Below, piece after piece: positions 8,552-17,205 of a stretch of 64,000 nt of DNA (position 1 is the stretch's first letter; the number at the start of each line of letters is the position of its first letter). The stretch comes from Burkholderia sp. D-99 (lineage in GTDB: Bacteria > Pseudomonadota > Gammaproteobacteria > Burkholderiales > Burkholderiaceae). Position numbers and translations under genes: made by a program. A model generated the notes under the pieces. That model made no database searches, was not told where the DNA came from, and saw only the letters and a list, made by a program, of their open reading frames with translations. Location: NCBI RefSeq assembly GCF_011605345.1, contig NZ_JAAOXM010000001.1, positions 496,001 through 560,000 on the forward strand, written 5' to 3'.

Positions 8552-8932
8552 ATGATTCGCCAATCCAGAACGCTGCTCGGCGCGGCCGTCATTGCCGGCA
8601 GCACGCTCCTCGCCGGATGTCAGACCGACGCAGTCGCCACGGCGCCGAACGCGGTGCGCCCGGCCGACGCCAAGCCGGTGACCAGGACTGTCTATGTCGC
8701 GCCGCAATCCGCGCGCTGCACGGGCGTCGCGCCGATGGAGTGCCTGCAGGTGCGAAACAGCCCGAACGAGCCGTGGAGCCTGTGGTACGCGGGCATCGAA
8801 GGGTTCGCTTATCAGCCCGGTTACCTGTACACGCTTGAAATCGACGAATACCACGTCGCGCAGCCGCCGGCCGACGGTTCGTCGATTCGCTGGGTGCTCA
8901 AGCGCGTCGTCGAGCGGCGGCAGGCGAACTGA
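8552..8932 (+). CDS. DUF4377 lipoprotein
   Basis: 126 residues. A lipoprotein signal ends in LLAGC (Cys about residue 23). The mature part carries the DUF4377 pattern TRTVYVAPQSARCTGVAPMECLQVR...PWSLWYAGIEGF...PGYLYTLEIDEYHV...WVLKRVVE, with the paired Cys. The family is a small beta-rich domain of unknown role, sometimes linked to heat-shock-induced HslJ-type proteins. A GAGGAACATCAG ribosome site precedes the ATG. Likely an outer-membrane or periplasmic lipoprotein. Confidence 0.8.
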   Translation: MIRQSRTLLGAAVIAGSTLLAGCQTDAVATAPNAVRPADAKPVTRTVYVAPQSARCTGVAPMECLQVRNSPNEPWSLWYAGIEGFAYQPGYLYTLEIDEYHVAQPPADGSSIRWVLKRVVERRQAN

Positions 8933-9095
8933 CGCTCACGATCGTGACCGCGCTCATGAGGATGGCCCGGTAGTGCAATGCAACGGTCGCGATTGACGTA
9001 TCGCATGCTACCGGCCCGGCGGTCGGCAGCAAGACAGCGTCGTTGGGCTCGCCGGGCGGGCGCAGACGGGATTGCTCGCTCATCGCGCCACGGCA

Positions 9096-11048
9096 TTATT
9101 TCAAGTCGACCGAATCTGCGATGAGCGCATGCACGTTGGCGGTGGGGTGTGCCGAGCCTGCCACCCAATCGCTTTGCAGCCTGCCGGTGTTGTGCTTGTC
9201 CCTGATTGCCATGCTGAGGATGGCGTCGTTGCCATAACGCATGCCCCGGGCGCGGGTCGAGTCGTATGCATCGAACGTGGCGATGTCCATGAACGGTGGC
9301 GTGTCGGGCGCGTCGACGTCCGATGCGGGCTTGCTCCAGAATCGAACGAGGTCACCGGACGGACAGCTTTGCGTCGAGCATGTCTCGGCCACGGAGCAAT
9401 AACCGTGACCCACATGATCTTCAGTGGCGAAGGCCGGGTTGCTGCGAACAGGTCGCCAGCCCAGTTCCGAAAACGCGCGCAGTTGCTTATCCTGAAGCTT
9501 GTCGATGAAAAGCGACTTGATTGAGCCGTACTCGGTCTCGTTGATGCCCATGAGGAAATTGGGATTACCGGTTTTGGATTCCACGAACAACTGCAATGCC
9601 TTGTTACCGTCCCGTGTGCGCCGATTGCACTGACTCAGGCTGCTCTTGTGCTGGGTCGGGTCCGGATAAACCAGCGATTGAACATGATCCGGTTCAATAC
9701 CGAATTGCGTCAGGACCGTATTGATATCCGCATACAGTGACGGAAGTTCCGCGATCCCGATTGCAGCTTGCTCGGGGGCGACCACCTTGAGATTGCGCAA
9801 CTGGCCTAGCCCGAACTTGTGGATGCTGCCGAGAATCGGTACATCGGCAAAGCGCGCGGTTTTCGTGATCAAGGTCCATGTCACCACGCCGGAGAAACCG
9901 GCGTCATTGCCACCCAGCGATGACAGCACGCGATACACCTTCCGGTATCCGCCCGGGCATCCGTATATTTGCGCCGGGCCGTAGAGAAACTGATTGTGTT
10001 CCGGGCCCTTCACATAGTCATGATTCAACGACTGAACCACCTGCGTGGGCTGTTCGTCCTTGCACAGCAGCATGGCCATTGCATGTTGCTGCGACAGACG
10101 CAGATGCGTGCCGTTGTTGACCGGATAGGTCTTGCTTGTTCCGCCCAGCCCATCCAGCGGGGAGGAACTGCTATTTTTCACCAGATACGGCGAGACTCCG
10201 GGCGGATTCAATTGAGCGCGGATAAAGCCGTCGTAGACCTCCGCGCCAGAGCAGGCGAAGCTCGCGAATTGCACCACTTGCTGCTTGTCGCGCATTGCCT
10301 CGCGCAGCGCCGCCAGCGCCTGCCACGACAGCAACGAGCGATGGCAAGCAGGATCCCACCATGCCGCGTCGTGCTCGATCATCGAGGCGGCATTCCGTTC
10401 GAAATACCAATCGAAGCGGGGTGACTTGCTGCGCTGCGGATTGAAGGTCGCCGGATAATCCGGGTTGCCTTCGCCGGAAGCGAAGGAGTCTCCCAGGCCG
10501 ACGATCAATTTCTCGTTGATCGTGTTGTTTTCGGATACGACGGGCGCTTCCGTGCCGGAAATTGTGTACGCCAACGAGAACGCGGCGCCTGAGGGCACGG
10601 GAGCGACCACCCATTGGGTACACGGCGTATCAGTGGCCAGCTGCACGCCGTTGATCCGCCAACGGCAGGTCTTGCCTTCGCCGATGTGCTCCGCGGCGAC
10701 CCTGATCCGGATCTGATGCGTGGTCGGGAACAGCACCGCCTTGTCATAGGTGCCTGTCTCCGGCCGCCAGGCAGTGCGGTCGATCGGCAGCAATTGCCGG
10801 AGTTTCTGCGTAAATCCTGGCGCATTCACCGTGTCGGCTGCAAGCCCGGAAACGCTCCAGGCATTTTCCAGACGTTCGAAGTCTTTTGCCTGGCTGAACA
10901 GCGTGAAGCGGTTGACGACTTCCCACTCGATCGGCGTTTGCCCGGGATTGCCCGCAGCCATTGCTGTGGAGAAGACCGTCATTAGAAGCGGCGCCAGTGT
11001 TGCCAGGCGCTTGAGAAACCGGTAGCGGGTCGCGTTGGTCATTGTCAT
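9096..11048 (-). CDS. secreted SGNH/GDSL-type hydrolase
   Basis: 650 residues from the ATG at 11048, chosen for the GGAGAG site and because it starts a signal peptide (ATLAPLLMTVFSTAMAAG). SGNH blocks are visible: GLGDSFASGEGNPDYP (block I Ser), a SLGGNDAGFSG block (block III Asn), and GSAHPTANVHALI near the C-terminus (block V His). ACHRS and ACSGAEV lie between. It should be an extracellular or periplasmic esterase/lipase-type enzyme; substrate unknown. Its codons and the flanking DNA look AT-richer than the neighbours, hinting at acquisition by transfer. Confidence 0.8.
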   Translation of the reverse strand: MTMTNATRYRFLKRLATLAPLLMTVFSTAMAAGNPGQTPIEWEVVNRFTLFSQAKDFERLENAWSVSGLAADTVNAPGFTQKLRQLLPIDRTAWRPETGTYDKAVLFPTTHQIRIRVAAEHIGEGKTCRWRINGVQLATDTPCTQWVVAPVPSGAAFSLAYTISGTEAPVVSENNTINEKLIVGLGDSFASGEGNPDYPATFNPQRSKSPRFDWYFERNAASMIEHDAAWWDPACHRSLLSWQALAALREAMRDKQQVVQFASFACSGAEVYDGFIRAQLNPPGVSPYLVKNSSSSPLDGLGGTSKTYPVNNGTHLRLSQQHAMAMLLCKDEQPTQVVQSLNHDYVKGPEHNQFLYGPAQIYGCPGGYRKVYRVLSSLGGNDAGFSGVVTWTLITKTARFADVPILGSIHKFGLGQLRNLKVVAPEQAAIGIAELPSLYADINTVLTQFGIEPDHVQSLVYPDPTQHKSSLSQCNRRTRDGNKALQLFVESKTGNPNFLMGINETEYGSIKSLFIDKLQDKQLRAFSELGWRPVRSNPAFATEDHVGHGYCSVAETCSTQSCPSGDLVRFWSKPASDVDAPDTPPFMDIATFDAYDSTRARGMRYGNDAILSMAIRDKHNTGRLQSDWVAGSAHPTANVHALIADSVDLK

Positions 11049-11483
11049 TGGAGTCTCTCCACGGTTTTTATTCTTTGGAAGGCCAAATCTTCGGAGAGTC
11101 GCCGGATTTTTAATATCAGGGAAAGCTTTACCTTTCGTTACCCGTTTCACCAGTCGTGTACGGGAAATGACACGATATATCGTATGCGGCCAACGAGCCT
11201 GTTTGCCGAGCGAGTTGATGAGTGTCAGTCGACTTCGGCTTGTCACTCAATACATGAAAAATCGAGAGTCCGAGATTTTCGGGTTTGTTCGCCACACTTA
11301 GTTACGTTGGCCGCGAAACGGCATTGCGCAAATAGTCCGCTCGGAACGCCGTTCTCGAATGGCGACGCGAAACAAAAGGCTGTGCTTGCGCTATCGAGAT
11401 ATATGAGGTCGAGCGGGGCTGGCACGTCGCATCGGTTCGATGGCCGGGTCAATGTGCTGCACGATGCCTTCCGAGGTTCGTGC
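11049..11483. other. AT-richer intergenic region
   Basis: 435 bp between the SGNH hydrolase start and the MFS gene end. It contains several A/T-rich stretches (for example around 11,060-11,180) unusual for this window. It presumably carries the hydrolase promoter. No gene or RNA recognised. Confidence 0.5.
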
Positions 11484-12872
11484 TTATGCAGACGGCCGCG
11501 ACGCGACCGGCCGCGGCGGCGCGACCGTATCGATCCGCCGGAACACGGCGGACGACAGCAACGTGACGACGCCCATGCAAGCGAACGACAGCATGAACCC
11601 GTGTGCCATCGAGCCCCAATAGGCGGCAAACAGGTTGACGAGCCCGCCGCCGATCGACACGCCGAGCCCCATCGCCAGCATCTGCATCATCGTGAACAGG
11701 CTGTTGCCGCTGCCGGCGTCGGCATGCGACAGCCCCTTGAGCGTCACGCCGTTCATCGCCGCGAACTGCATCGAGTTCGCGGCGCCGAACACGATCAGCA
11801 GTGCCCCTTCCAGTAGCGGTGCCGGCCGCGCCGACACCAGCGCGAACCCCGCGATCGCGCAACCGACGATCCCCGTATTCACGACCAGGAACGCTGCGTA
11901 GCCGAAGCGCTTCACGAGCGGCGCGATCCAGCGTTTCGCGATGACGCCCGCGATCGCGGCCGGCAGCATCATCAGCCCCGACTGCAGCGGCGTATAGCCG
12001 AGCTGCACCTGCATCAGCAGCGGCAGCATGAACGGCACCGAGCTCGTGCCGATCCGGCACAGCAGGTTGCCGAGCAGCCCCGAACCGAAGTTCGGCTCGC
12101 GGAACAGCCCGAGCCGGAACAGCGGCTGCGCGCGGCGCCGCGCGTGCGGCAGGTACGCGAGCGCGCTCGCCAGCCCGAGCACGGCGAGCCCGGCTGCCCA
12201 TGCGGCCCGATGCGCAGGCATCGGCGGGTCGATCGCGAGCGACAGCGCGATCATCGCGACCGACAACAGCGCACAGCCGACGAAGTCGAAGGGCGGCGGT
12301 TGCGCCGCCTGGTCGTGCGGCAGGTAGCGCTGCACGGCGAGGAAGCCGACCACGCCGACCGGCACGTTGACGATGAACACCCAGTGCCACGAAATCGCCT
12401 GCGTGAGCCAGCCGCCGAGCGTCGGCCCGACGATCGGGCCGAGCTGGCCGGCGATCGACACGAACGCGATCGCCGCGACGTACTGCTCGCCCGGCACGCG
12501 GCGCAGCACGGCGAGCCGCCCGATCGGCAGCAGCATCGAGCCGCCGATGCCCTGCAGCGCGCGCGCGGCGACGAGCTGGCCGAGCGTATGCGATGCCGCG
12601 CAGCCGATCGACGCGAGCATGAACACGAGAATGGCGACCGAGAACACGCGGCGCGTGCCGAACCGGTCGGCGAGCCAGCCGGACGCCGGTGTGAGCATCG
12701 CCATCATCAGCGTGTAGGCAACCACGACGGGCTGCATCGCGAGCGGCGACGCGTGCAGGCTTTGCGCGATCGAAGGCAGGGCGGTGTTGACGATCGTCGT
12801 GTCGAGCGACTGCATGAAGAAAGCAGCGGCGACGATCCAGAGCAGCGCGGAGTGTGTGGGTTCCCGGGACAT
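11484..12872 (-). CDS. MFS drug-efflux transporter, DHA2 (EmrB/QacA) family
   Basis: 462 residues, about 14 hydrophobic helices. Motifs: FFMQSLDTTIVNTALPSIA (DHA2 motif D1), GWLADRFGTRRVF (MFS motif A), ALQGIGGSMLLPIGRL (motif B) and GPTLGGWLTQAISWHWVFIVNVP (motif C, antiporter signature). It is a proton-driven exporter of hydrophobic compounds in the inner membrane; substrate not predictable. The ATG at 12872 starts a typical N-terminus; frames open further upstream lack support. It is divergent from a LysR regulator across a 150-bp spacer holding a perfect palindrome, which suggests control by that regulator. Confidence 0.9.
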   Translation of the reverse strand: MSREPTHSALLWIVAAAFFMQSLDTTIVNTALPSIAQSLHASPLAMQPVVVAYTLMMAMLTPASGWLADRFGTRRVFSVAILVFMLASIGCAASHTLGQLVAARALQGIGGSMLLPIGRLAVLRRVPGEQYVAAIAFVSIAGQLGPIVGPTLGGWLTQAISWHWVFIVNVPVGVVGFLAVQRYLPHDQAAQPPPFDFVGCALLSVAMIALSLAIDPPMPAHRAAWAAGLAVLGLASALAYLPHARRRAQPLFRLGLFREPNFGSGLLGNLLCRIGTSSVPFMLPLLMQVQLGYTPLQSGLMMLPAAIAGVIAKRWIAPLVKRFGYAAFLVVNTGIVGCAIAGFALVSARPAPLLEGALLIVFGAANSMQFAAMNGVTLKGLSHADAGSGNSLFTMMQMLAMGLGVSIGGGLVNLFAAYWGSMAHGFMLSFACMGVVTLLSSAVFRRIDTVAPPRPVASRPSA

Positions 12873-12992
12873 GGCGAATTCGGTGGTGCAAAGGCCGGCG
12901 CGGGCGGTGCCTTGGCGCGGCACCTGCCGGTCTTCAAGCGCACGATGGTACCGATTCGGACGGTCATCGGGAAGCCGCCTGAAGACGTTGAC

Positions 12993-13015
12993 TGTCATCG
13001 GAGATACCGATGACA
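12993..13015. promoter_or_regulatory. perfect palindrome, candidate LysR operator
   Basis: TGTCATCGG - AGATA - CCGATGACA: 9-bp perfect arms and a 5-bp spacer, ending 7 bp before the LysR start codon and 120 bp from the MFS start codon. A similar half-site (GGTCATCGG) occurs at about 12,962-12,970. The position between divergent genes suggests an operator for the adjacent LysR protein. Confidence 0.6.
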
Positions 13016-13022
13016 ATGCCGG

Positions 13023-13883
13023 ATGCTCAATCCCGTCTGGCTCAAGACCTTCGCGACCGTCACGAACTGCCGCAGCTTCACCGAAGCGGGCCGGCAGCTC
13101 GGGCTCAACCAGTCGAGCGTCAGCGAACACATCCGTCGTCTCGAAGAGAGCGTCGGGCGGCGGCTGTTCGTGCGCGACACGCATTCGATCGCGATGACGG
13201 CCGACGGCGAGGCGCTGCTCGTGCACGCGAACGTGATCCTGCAGGCGCTGAACCGCGCGGAATCGCAATTCCGCAAGCCGAGGCTGCAGGGCCGGGTGCG
13301 ACTCGGCGCGCCGGACGACCTCGCGCTCGTCGCGTTGCCGGACGTGCTGGCCGGGTTTCGCGCCGCGCACCCGGACGTCGCACTGGAGATCACCACCGGC
13401 ATGACGAGCCGGCTCTACGAAGGGCTGGACGCGGGTGCGCTCGACCTGATGATCGGCAAGCGGCGGCTCGGCGAGCGGCGCGGCACGCCGCTTTTGCGCA
13501 CGCGGCTCGAATGGGTCGCGCGGCCCGGCACCGTCGTCGATCCGGAGCGGCCGCTGCCGCTCGTGCTGGTCGCCGAGCCGAGCGTGACGCGCGCGATCGT
13601 CCTGAACGCGCTCGCCGAGAAGGGGATCGGCTGGGAGGTCGTGTGTTCGAGCAGCAGCCAGCCGGGCTGCATCGCGGCCGCGCGCGCGGGGCTCGGTTTG
13701 ACCGCGACGTCGCACCATTTGTCGACGGGCGGGCTTGCGCCGCTGGTCAACGGCAGCGCGCTGCCCGTGCTGCCCGAGATCGAATTCATCGCACTGGCTG
13801 CGAAGCGGCTCAGCCAGCCGGCGCGCACGTTGCTCGAATTGCTGGAAGCGAGCGACCTGAGCACACCGGGCGCAAACGCGTAA
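13023..13883 (+). CDS. LysR-family transcriptional regulator
   Basis: 286 residues. The N-terminal winged HTH is clear (LKTFATVTNCRSFTEAGRQLGLNQSSVSEHIRRLEESVGRRLF, split here by its helices), followed by an effector domain from about residue 90 (VRLGAPDDLALVALPDVLAGFRAAHP). It is transcribed away from the MFS pump with a perfect palindrome in between, the standard arrangement for a LysR activator of an efflux gene. The ATG at 13023 lies immediately after the palindrome, so binding would also repress its own translation start region. Confidence 0.9.
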   Translation: MLNPVWLKTFATVTNCRSFTEAGRQLGLNQSSVSEHIRRLEESVGRRLFVRDTHSIAMTADGEALLVHANVILQALNRAESQFRKPRLQGRVRLGAPDDLALVALPDVLAGFRAAHPDVALEITTGMTSRLYEGLDAGALDLMIGKRRLGERRGTPLLRTRLEWVARPGTVVDPERPLPLVLVAEPSVTRAIVLNALAEKGIGWEVVCSSSSQPGCIAAARAGLGLTATSHHLSTGGLAPLVNGSALPVLPEIEFIALAAKRLSQPARTLLELLEASDLSTPGANA

Positions 13884-13933
13884 CGGATTCGGCACACGCG
13901 AGGCGACCGTATCCGGCGCCCGCGCTGCGTGAT

Positions 13934-13993
13934 GTCATGCGACCCGTCATGCGACCCGTCATGCGACCCGTCGCGCAACCCGTCACGCAGCCC
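13934..13993. repeat. 12-bp tandem repeat, five copies
   Basis: GTCATGCGACCC occurs three times exactly (13934, 13946, 13958) and twice in degenerate form (13970, 13982). It fills the space between the convergent LysR and VOC genes, and the last unit supplies the VOC gene's stop codon (13983-13985) and its last residues. Confidence 0.85.
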
Positions 13994-14333
13994 GTTTCTG
14001 CGAAATCACGAGCAGCGCGCCGTTCTTGTCCTCCAGCACCGCGCGGAATTCGTGCGGCCCGGCCTGTACGGGCACGCGCACCGACGCGCCGGCCTTCACG
14101 ACCCGCGCCATCGCCGCATACAGGTCGTCGTCCTCGTCGACGCGCAGCGTGAGCGCCGCGCGCTCGACGATCTGCTCGTCGCCCGCGACCAGCGCGATCG
14201 TCAGCGGGCCGCCGTCGAGCGCGCAATAGCGGTCGCCGTCGCGGAACTTCACGTTCAGGCCCAGCCCGTCGACGAACAGCGGCAGCGCCGTGTCGATGTC
14301 GTCGACCGGATACAGCAGCATCGATACCTTCAT
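13983..14333 (-). CDS. VOC (glyoxalase/bleomycin resistance) family protein
   Basis: 116 residues, a single VOC unit of two beta-alpha-beta-beta-beta modules: VSMLLYPVDDIDTALPLFVDGLGL...GDRYCALDGGPLTIAL, then ALTLRVDEDDDLYAAMARVVKAGA...GPHEFRAVLEDKNGALLVI. Such proteins bind metal or small hydrophobic ligands as dimers; substrate unknown. A GGGAGATC ribosome site precedes the ATG. The extreme C-terminus and stop lie in a 12-bp tandem repeat, so its end could vary between strains. Confidence 0.8.
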   Translation of the reverse strand: MKVSMLLYPVDDIDTALPLFVDGLGLNVKFRDGDRYCALDGGPLTIALVAGDEQIVERAALTLRVDEDDDLYAAMARVVKAGASVRVPVQAGPHEFRAVLEDKNGALLVISQKRAA

Positions 14334-14593
14334 CCCGGATCTCCCTTGTCTTGATGTGGGCGGCGTGCAACGCGCCGCCCGTCGATGCTAGCGCGCCGTT
14401 CGCGCGCTCACGCAGTCCGATCGGATGATCGTGAAACCCCTCTGTCCCCGCAGGCGTGCAGCTACTCCGAACAGATGATGTCCGCGCCAGCCGGCGCGCC
14501 GACACTCCCATTCGTGGACCGTCGCTATTCGTCCGTATCGTGCGGGCGGCCTGCGCGACCCCGACTCGTCCAACATACATGGAGACGCACGCA

Positions 14594-15733
14594 ATGAAGT
14601 TTTCCCTCATCTACGAAGCCCAGACCACCGACGCATCGCGCGAGGGCGACCACCGGGTATTCAAGGAGACGGTCGAACAGGCGCTGCTCGCCGAGCAGGT
14701 CGGTTTCGACACGATCTGGTGCGTGGAGCACACGTCGCTGACCAACTATGCGCACATGAGCGCGCCGGAAACCTTCCTTGCGTACCTGGCCGGCCGCACG
14801 ACGCGCATCGGCCTCGGCCACGGCGTCGTGTGCCTGCCGCCGGCGATGAACCACCCGATCAAGGTCGCCGAGCGCGTCGCGCTGCTCGACATCCTGTCCG
14901 GCGGCCGCGTGCACTTCGGCGTCGGCAAGGGCGGCAGCCAGCAGGAAGCGGGCGCGTTCGGCTACGACCTCAACGAACTGCAGCCGATGATCGACGAGTC
15001 GATGTACCTCGTGCCGAAGATGTTCGTGCAGGACGAGATCGAGCACGACGGCAAGTACATCAAGATTCCGAAGCGTCCGATCCACCCGAAGCCGTTCCAG
15101 GATCCGCACCCGCCGATGTACCTCGCGTGCACCAACACCGACGCGCTGCTGCGCGCCGGCCAGCGCGGGATGGGGGCGCTGGTGCTCGGCTTCGGCGGCC
15201 CCGACGAAGTCGCGAAGAAGAACGCCGTGTATCGCGAAGCCTGGGCGAACCGCAAGCCGGAAGACCAGGTCGGCTTCCGTCCGACCCAGCACCTCGCGGC
15301 GCTGTGCCCGACGGTCGTGATGGCCGACGGCCAGGCCGCCCGCAAGATCGGCATCCGCGGCCAGCGCTATTTCATGGAATCGCTCGCGTACTGGTACACG
15401 GGCGGCGAGCGTCCGGACCCGGCGAAATGGGGCGACGACCTCGTGCAGGCCGACACCGGCGAGATGGTGATCCGCTCGCGCTTCGCGTCGGAGGAAGTCG
15501 TCGTGAACTTCGCCGACCCGGCGCTCGCGATGATGAACCCGAACCACGCGTACGGCACGGTGGACGACTGCATCGGCTATGTCGGCCGCCTGCAGGAAGC
15601 CGGCGTCGACGAAGTGCTGTTCCTGTGCCAGATGGGCACGGTGCCGCACGAGGCGCAGATGGAGACGATCCGCAACATCGGCGAGCACGTGATCCCGTTC
15701 TTCAACAAGGAGAAGGAACGCGCCTGCGCGTGA
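14594..15733 (+). CDS. LLM-class flavin-dependent oxidoreductase
   Basis: 379 residues. Bacterial luciferase-like fold: N-terminal KFSLIYEAQ, QALLAEQVGFDTIWCVEHT, TTRIGLGHGVVCLPP, HPIKVAERVALLDILSGGRVHFGVGKG, and a late GTVDDCIGYVGRLQEAGVDEVLF. Uses reduced FMN (or F420-like cofactor in relatives). It opens the plus-strand steroid block, 268 bp ahead of hsaA, so a monooxygenase or reductase role on a steroid intermediate is likely. The exact step is unknown; no actinobacterial cholesterol enzyme matches by name. The ATG at 14594 follows a GGAG site. Confidence 0.85.
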   Translation: MKFSLIYEAQTTDASREGDHRVFKETVEQALLAEQVGFDTIWCVEHTSLTNYAHMSAPETFLAYLAGRTTRIGLGHGVVCLPPAMNHPIKVAERVALLDILSGGRVHFGVGKGGSQQEAGAFGYDLNELQPMIDESMYLVPKMFVQDEIEHDGKYIKIPKRPIHPKPFQDPHPPMYLACTNTDALLRAGQRGMGALVLGFGGPDEVAKKNAVYREAWANRKPEDQVGFRPTQHLAALCPTVVMADGQAARKIGIRGQRYFMESLAYWYTGGERPDPAKWGDDLVQADTGEMVIRSRFASEEVVVNFADPALAMMNPNHAYGTVDDCIGYVGRLQEAGVDEVLFLCQMGTVPHEAQMETIRNIGEHVIPFFNKEKERACA

Positions 15734-16001
15734 TGCATCAGGGCCTGTTCACGCTGATGGCCGGCAAGGCACGTTCCCCCGTCTGGAGAAATTCATTCGT
15801 GGGGCCAGCGCAAGCCCGTCATTAGCCGGAACGGGCCCTGGGCCACGCCCGTCGTCCCGTCCGGTCGGACGATGCGGCGCGGTCGCGCGAAGCCGACCAT
15901 CGGTGGTGGCGAGCATCGCCCGCGGCCAGGCCGCGCCGAACAACTTTGAACGAGAGCGGGGCAGGCGCCGCGGCGCATTACCCGCTTCACAGGAGACATT
16001 C

Positions 16002-17195
16002 GTGCATCGCGACAACGATTCGAACGCATTGGCCGCCACGCTGATCGCCCGGGCCGAGGCGCTGGCGCCGACGCTGGCCGGCCGCGCCGCGCAGGCGGAA
16101 GCGCAAGGCCGCATCCCGGCCGAGACGATCGCCGACATGCAGGCCGCCGGCTTCTTCAAGGTGCTGCAGCCGAAGCGCTACGGCGGCTACGAGCTCGATC
16201 CGCAGGCCTTCTTCGACATCCAGATGGCGCTCGCGCGCGGCTGCATGTCGACCGCGTGGGTGTACGGCGTCGTCGGCGTGCACAACTGGCAGCTCGCGCT
16301 CTTCGACGAGCGCGCGCAGCAGGACGTGTGGGGCAACGACCCGGCGACGCTGATCGCATCGACCTACATGCCGGTCGGCCGCGTGACGCCGGTCGACGGC
16401 GGCTTCCGCCTGTCGGGCCACTGGAAATTCTCGAGCGGCAGCGAACTGTGCGAATGGGTGTTCCTCGGCGCGCTGGTGCCGCCGGCCGAAGCCGGCCAGC
16501 CGCCGGAATACCGCACCTTCCTGCTGCCGAAATCCGACTACCGGATCCAGCAGGACTGGGATGTGCTCGGCCTGCGCGCGACGGGCAGCCACGACATCGT
16601 CGTCGACGACGTGTTCGTGCCCGCGTACCGCACGCACAAGGCGATCGACGGGATGATGGGCACGAGCCCCGGCCTCGCTGTGAACGACGCGCCGCTGTTC
16701 AAGCTGCCGTTCGCGCAGATCTTCGTGCGTGCGGTGTGCACGTCGTGCATCGGCGCGCTGCAGGGCGCGCTCGACGATTTCACCGGTTATGCGGCGACGC
16801 GGGTGTCGGCCAACAGCGGTGCGAAGACGACCGACGATCCGGGCGCGCAGAACGCGTGCGCGAACGCGGCCGTCGCGATCGACGAGATGAAGGTGCTGCT
16901 CAAGCGCAATTTCGCAGAACTGATGGCGTCGGTCACCGGCGGCCCGGCCGTATCGATCGAGCGCCGCGTGCATTTCCGCTACCAGTCCGCGCAGGTCGCC
17001 GAGCGCTGCGCACAGGCGGCGAACGCGCTGCTGCGCTACGCGGGCGGCAACGGCATCTATCACCGCAATCCGCTGGTGCGCCGCTTCCTCGACCTGCATG
17101 CGGCTCGCGCGCACTACGCGAACAACGTGGACCGTTTCGGCCAGAACCTCGGCGCCGTGATGCTCGGCCGCGAGAACACCGACTTCTTCATCTGA
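16002..17195 (+). CDS. hsaA: 3-HSA 4-hydroxylase, oxygenase component
   Basis: 397 residues from a GTG at 16002 preceded by AGGAGACATTC; the open frame further upstream has no RBS. Acyl-CoA-dehydrogenase-like flavin monooxygenase fold, close to HsaA length (~394): DMQAAGFFKVLQPKRYGG, GCMSTAWVYGVVGVHNW, SGHWKFSSG, DWDVLGLRATGSHD, YHRNPLVRRFLDLHAARAHY. HsaA uses FMNH2 from HsaB to hydroxylate 3-HSA to the catechol 3,4-DHSA. hsaB lies two genes downstream and the ring-cleaving hsaC at 30.1 kb, which supports the assignment. It is the second gene of the first steroid block. Confidence 0.88.
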   Translation: MHRDNDSNALAATLIARAEALAPTLAGRAAQAEAQGRIPAETIADMQAAGFFKVLQPKRYGGYELDPQAFFDIQMALARGCMSTAWVYGVVGVHNWQLALFDERAQQDVWGNDPATLIASTYMPVGRVTPVDGGFRLSGHWKFSSGSELCEWVFLGALVPPAEAGQPPEYRTFLLPKSDYRIQQDWDVLGLRATGSHDIVVDDVFVPAYRTHKAIDGMMGTSPGLAVNDAPLFKLPFAQIFVRAVCTSCIGALQGALDDFTGYAATRVSANSGAKTTDDPGAQNACANAAVAIDEMKVLLKRNFAELMASVTGGPAVSIERRVHFRYQSAQVAERCAQAANALLRYAGGNGIYHRNPLVRRFLDLHAARAHYANNVDRFGQNLGAVMLGRENTDFFI

Positions 17196-17205
17196 CGGAG
17201 ACGCG

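Noticed and set aside
13934-13993. Considered as a small CRISPR array
   Set aside because: The 12-bp units are contiguous with no spacers and no cas genes are present.
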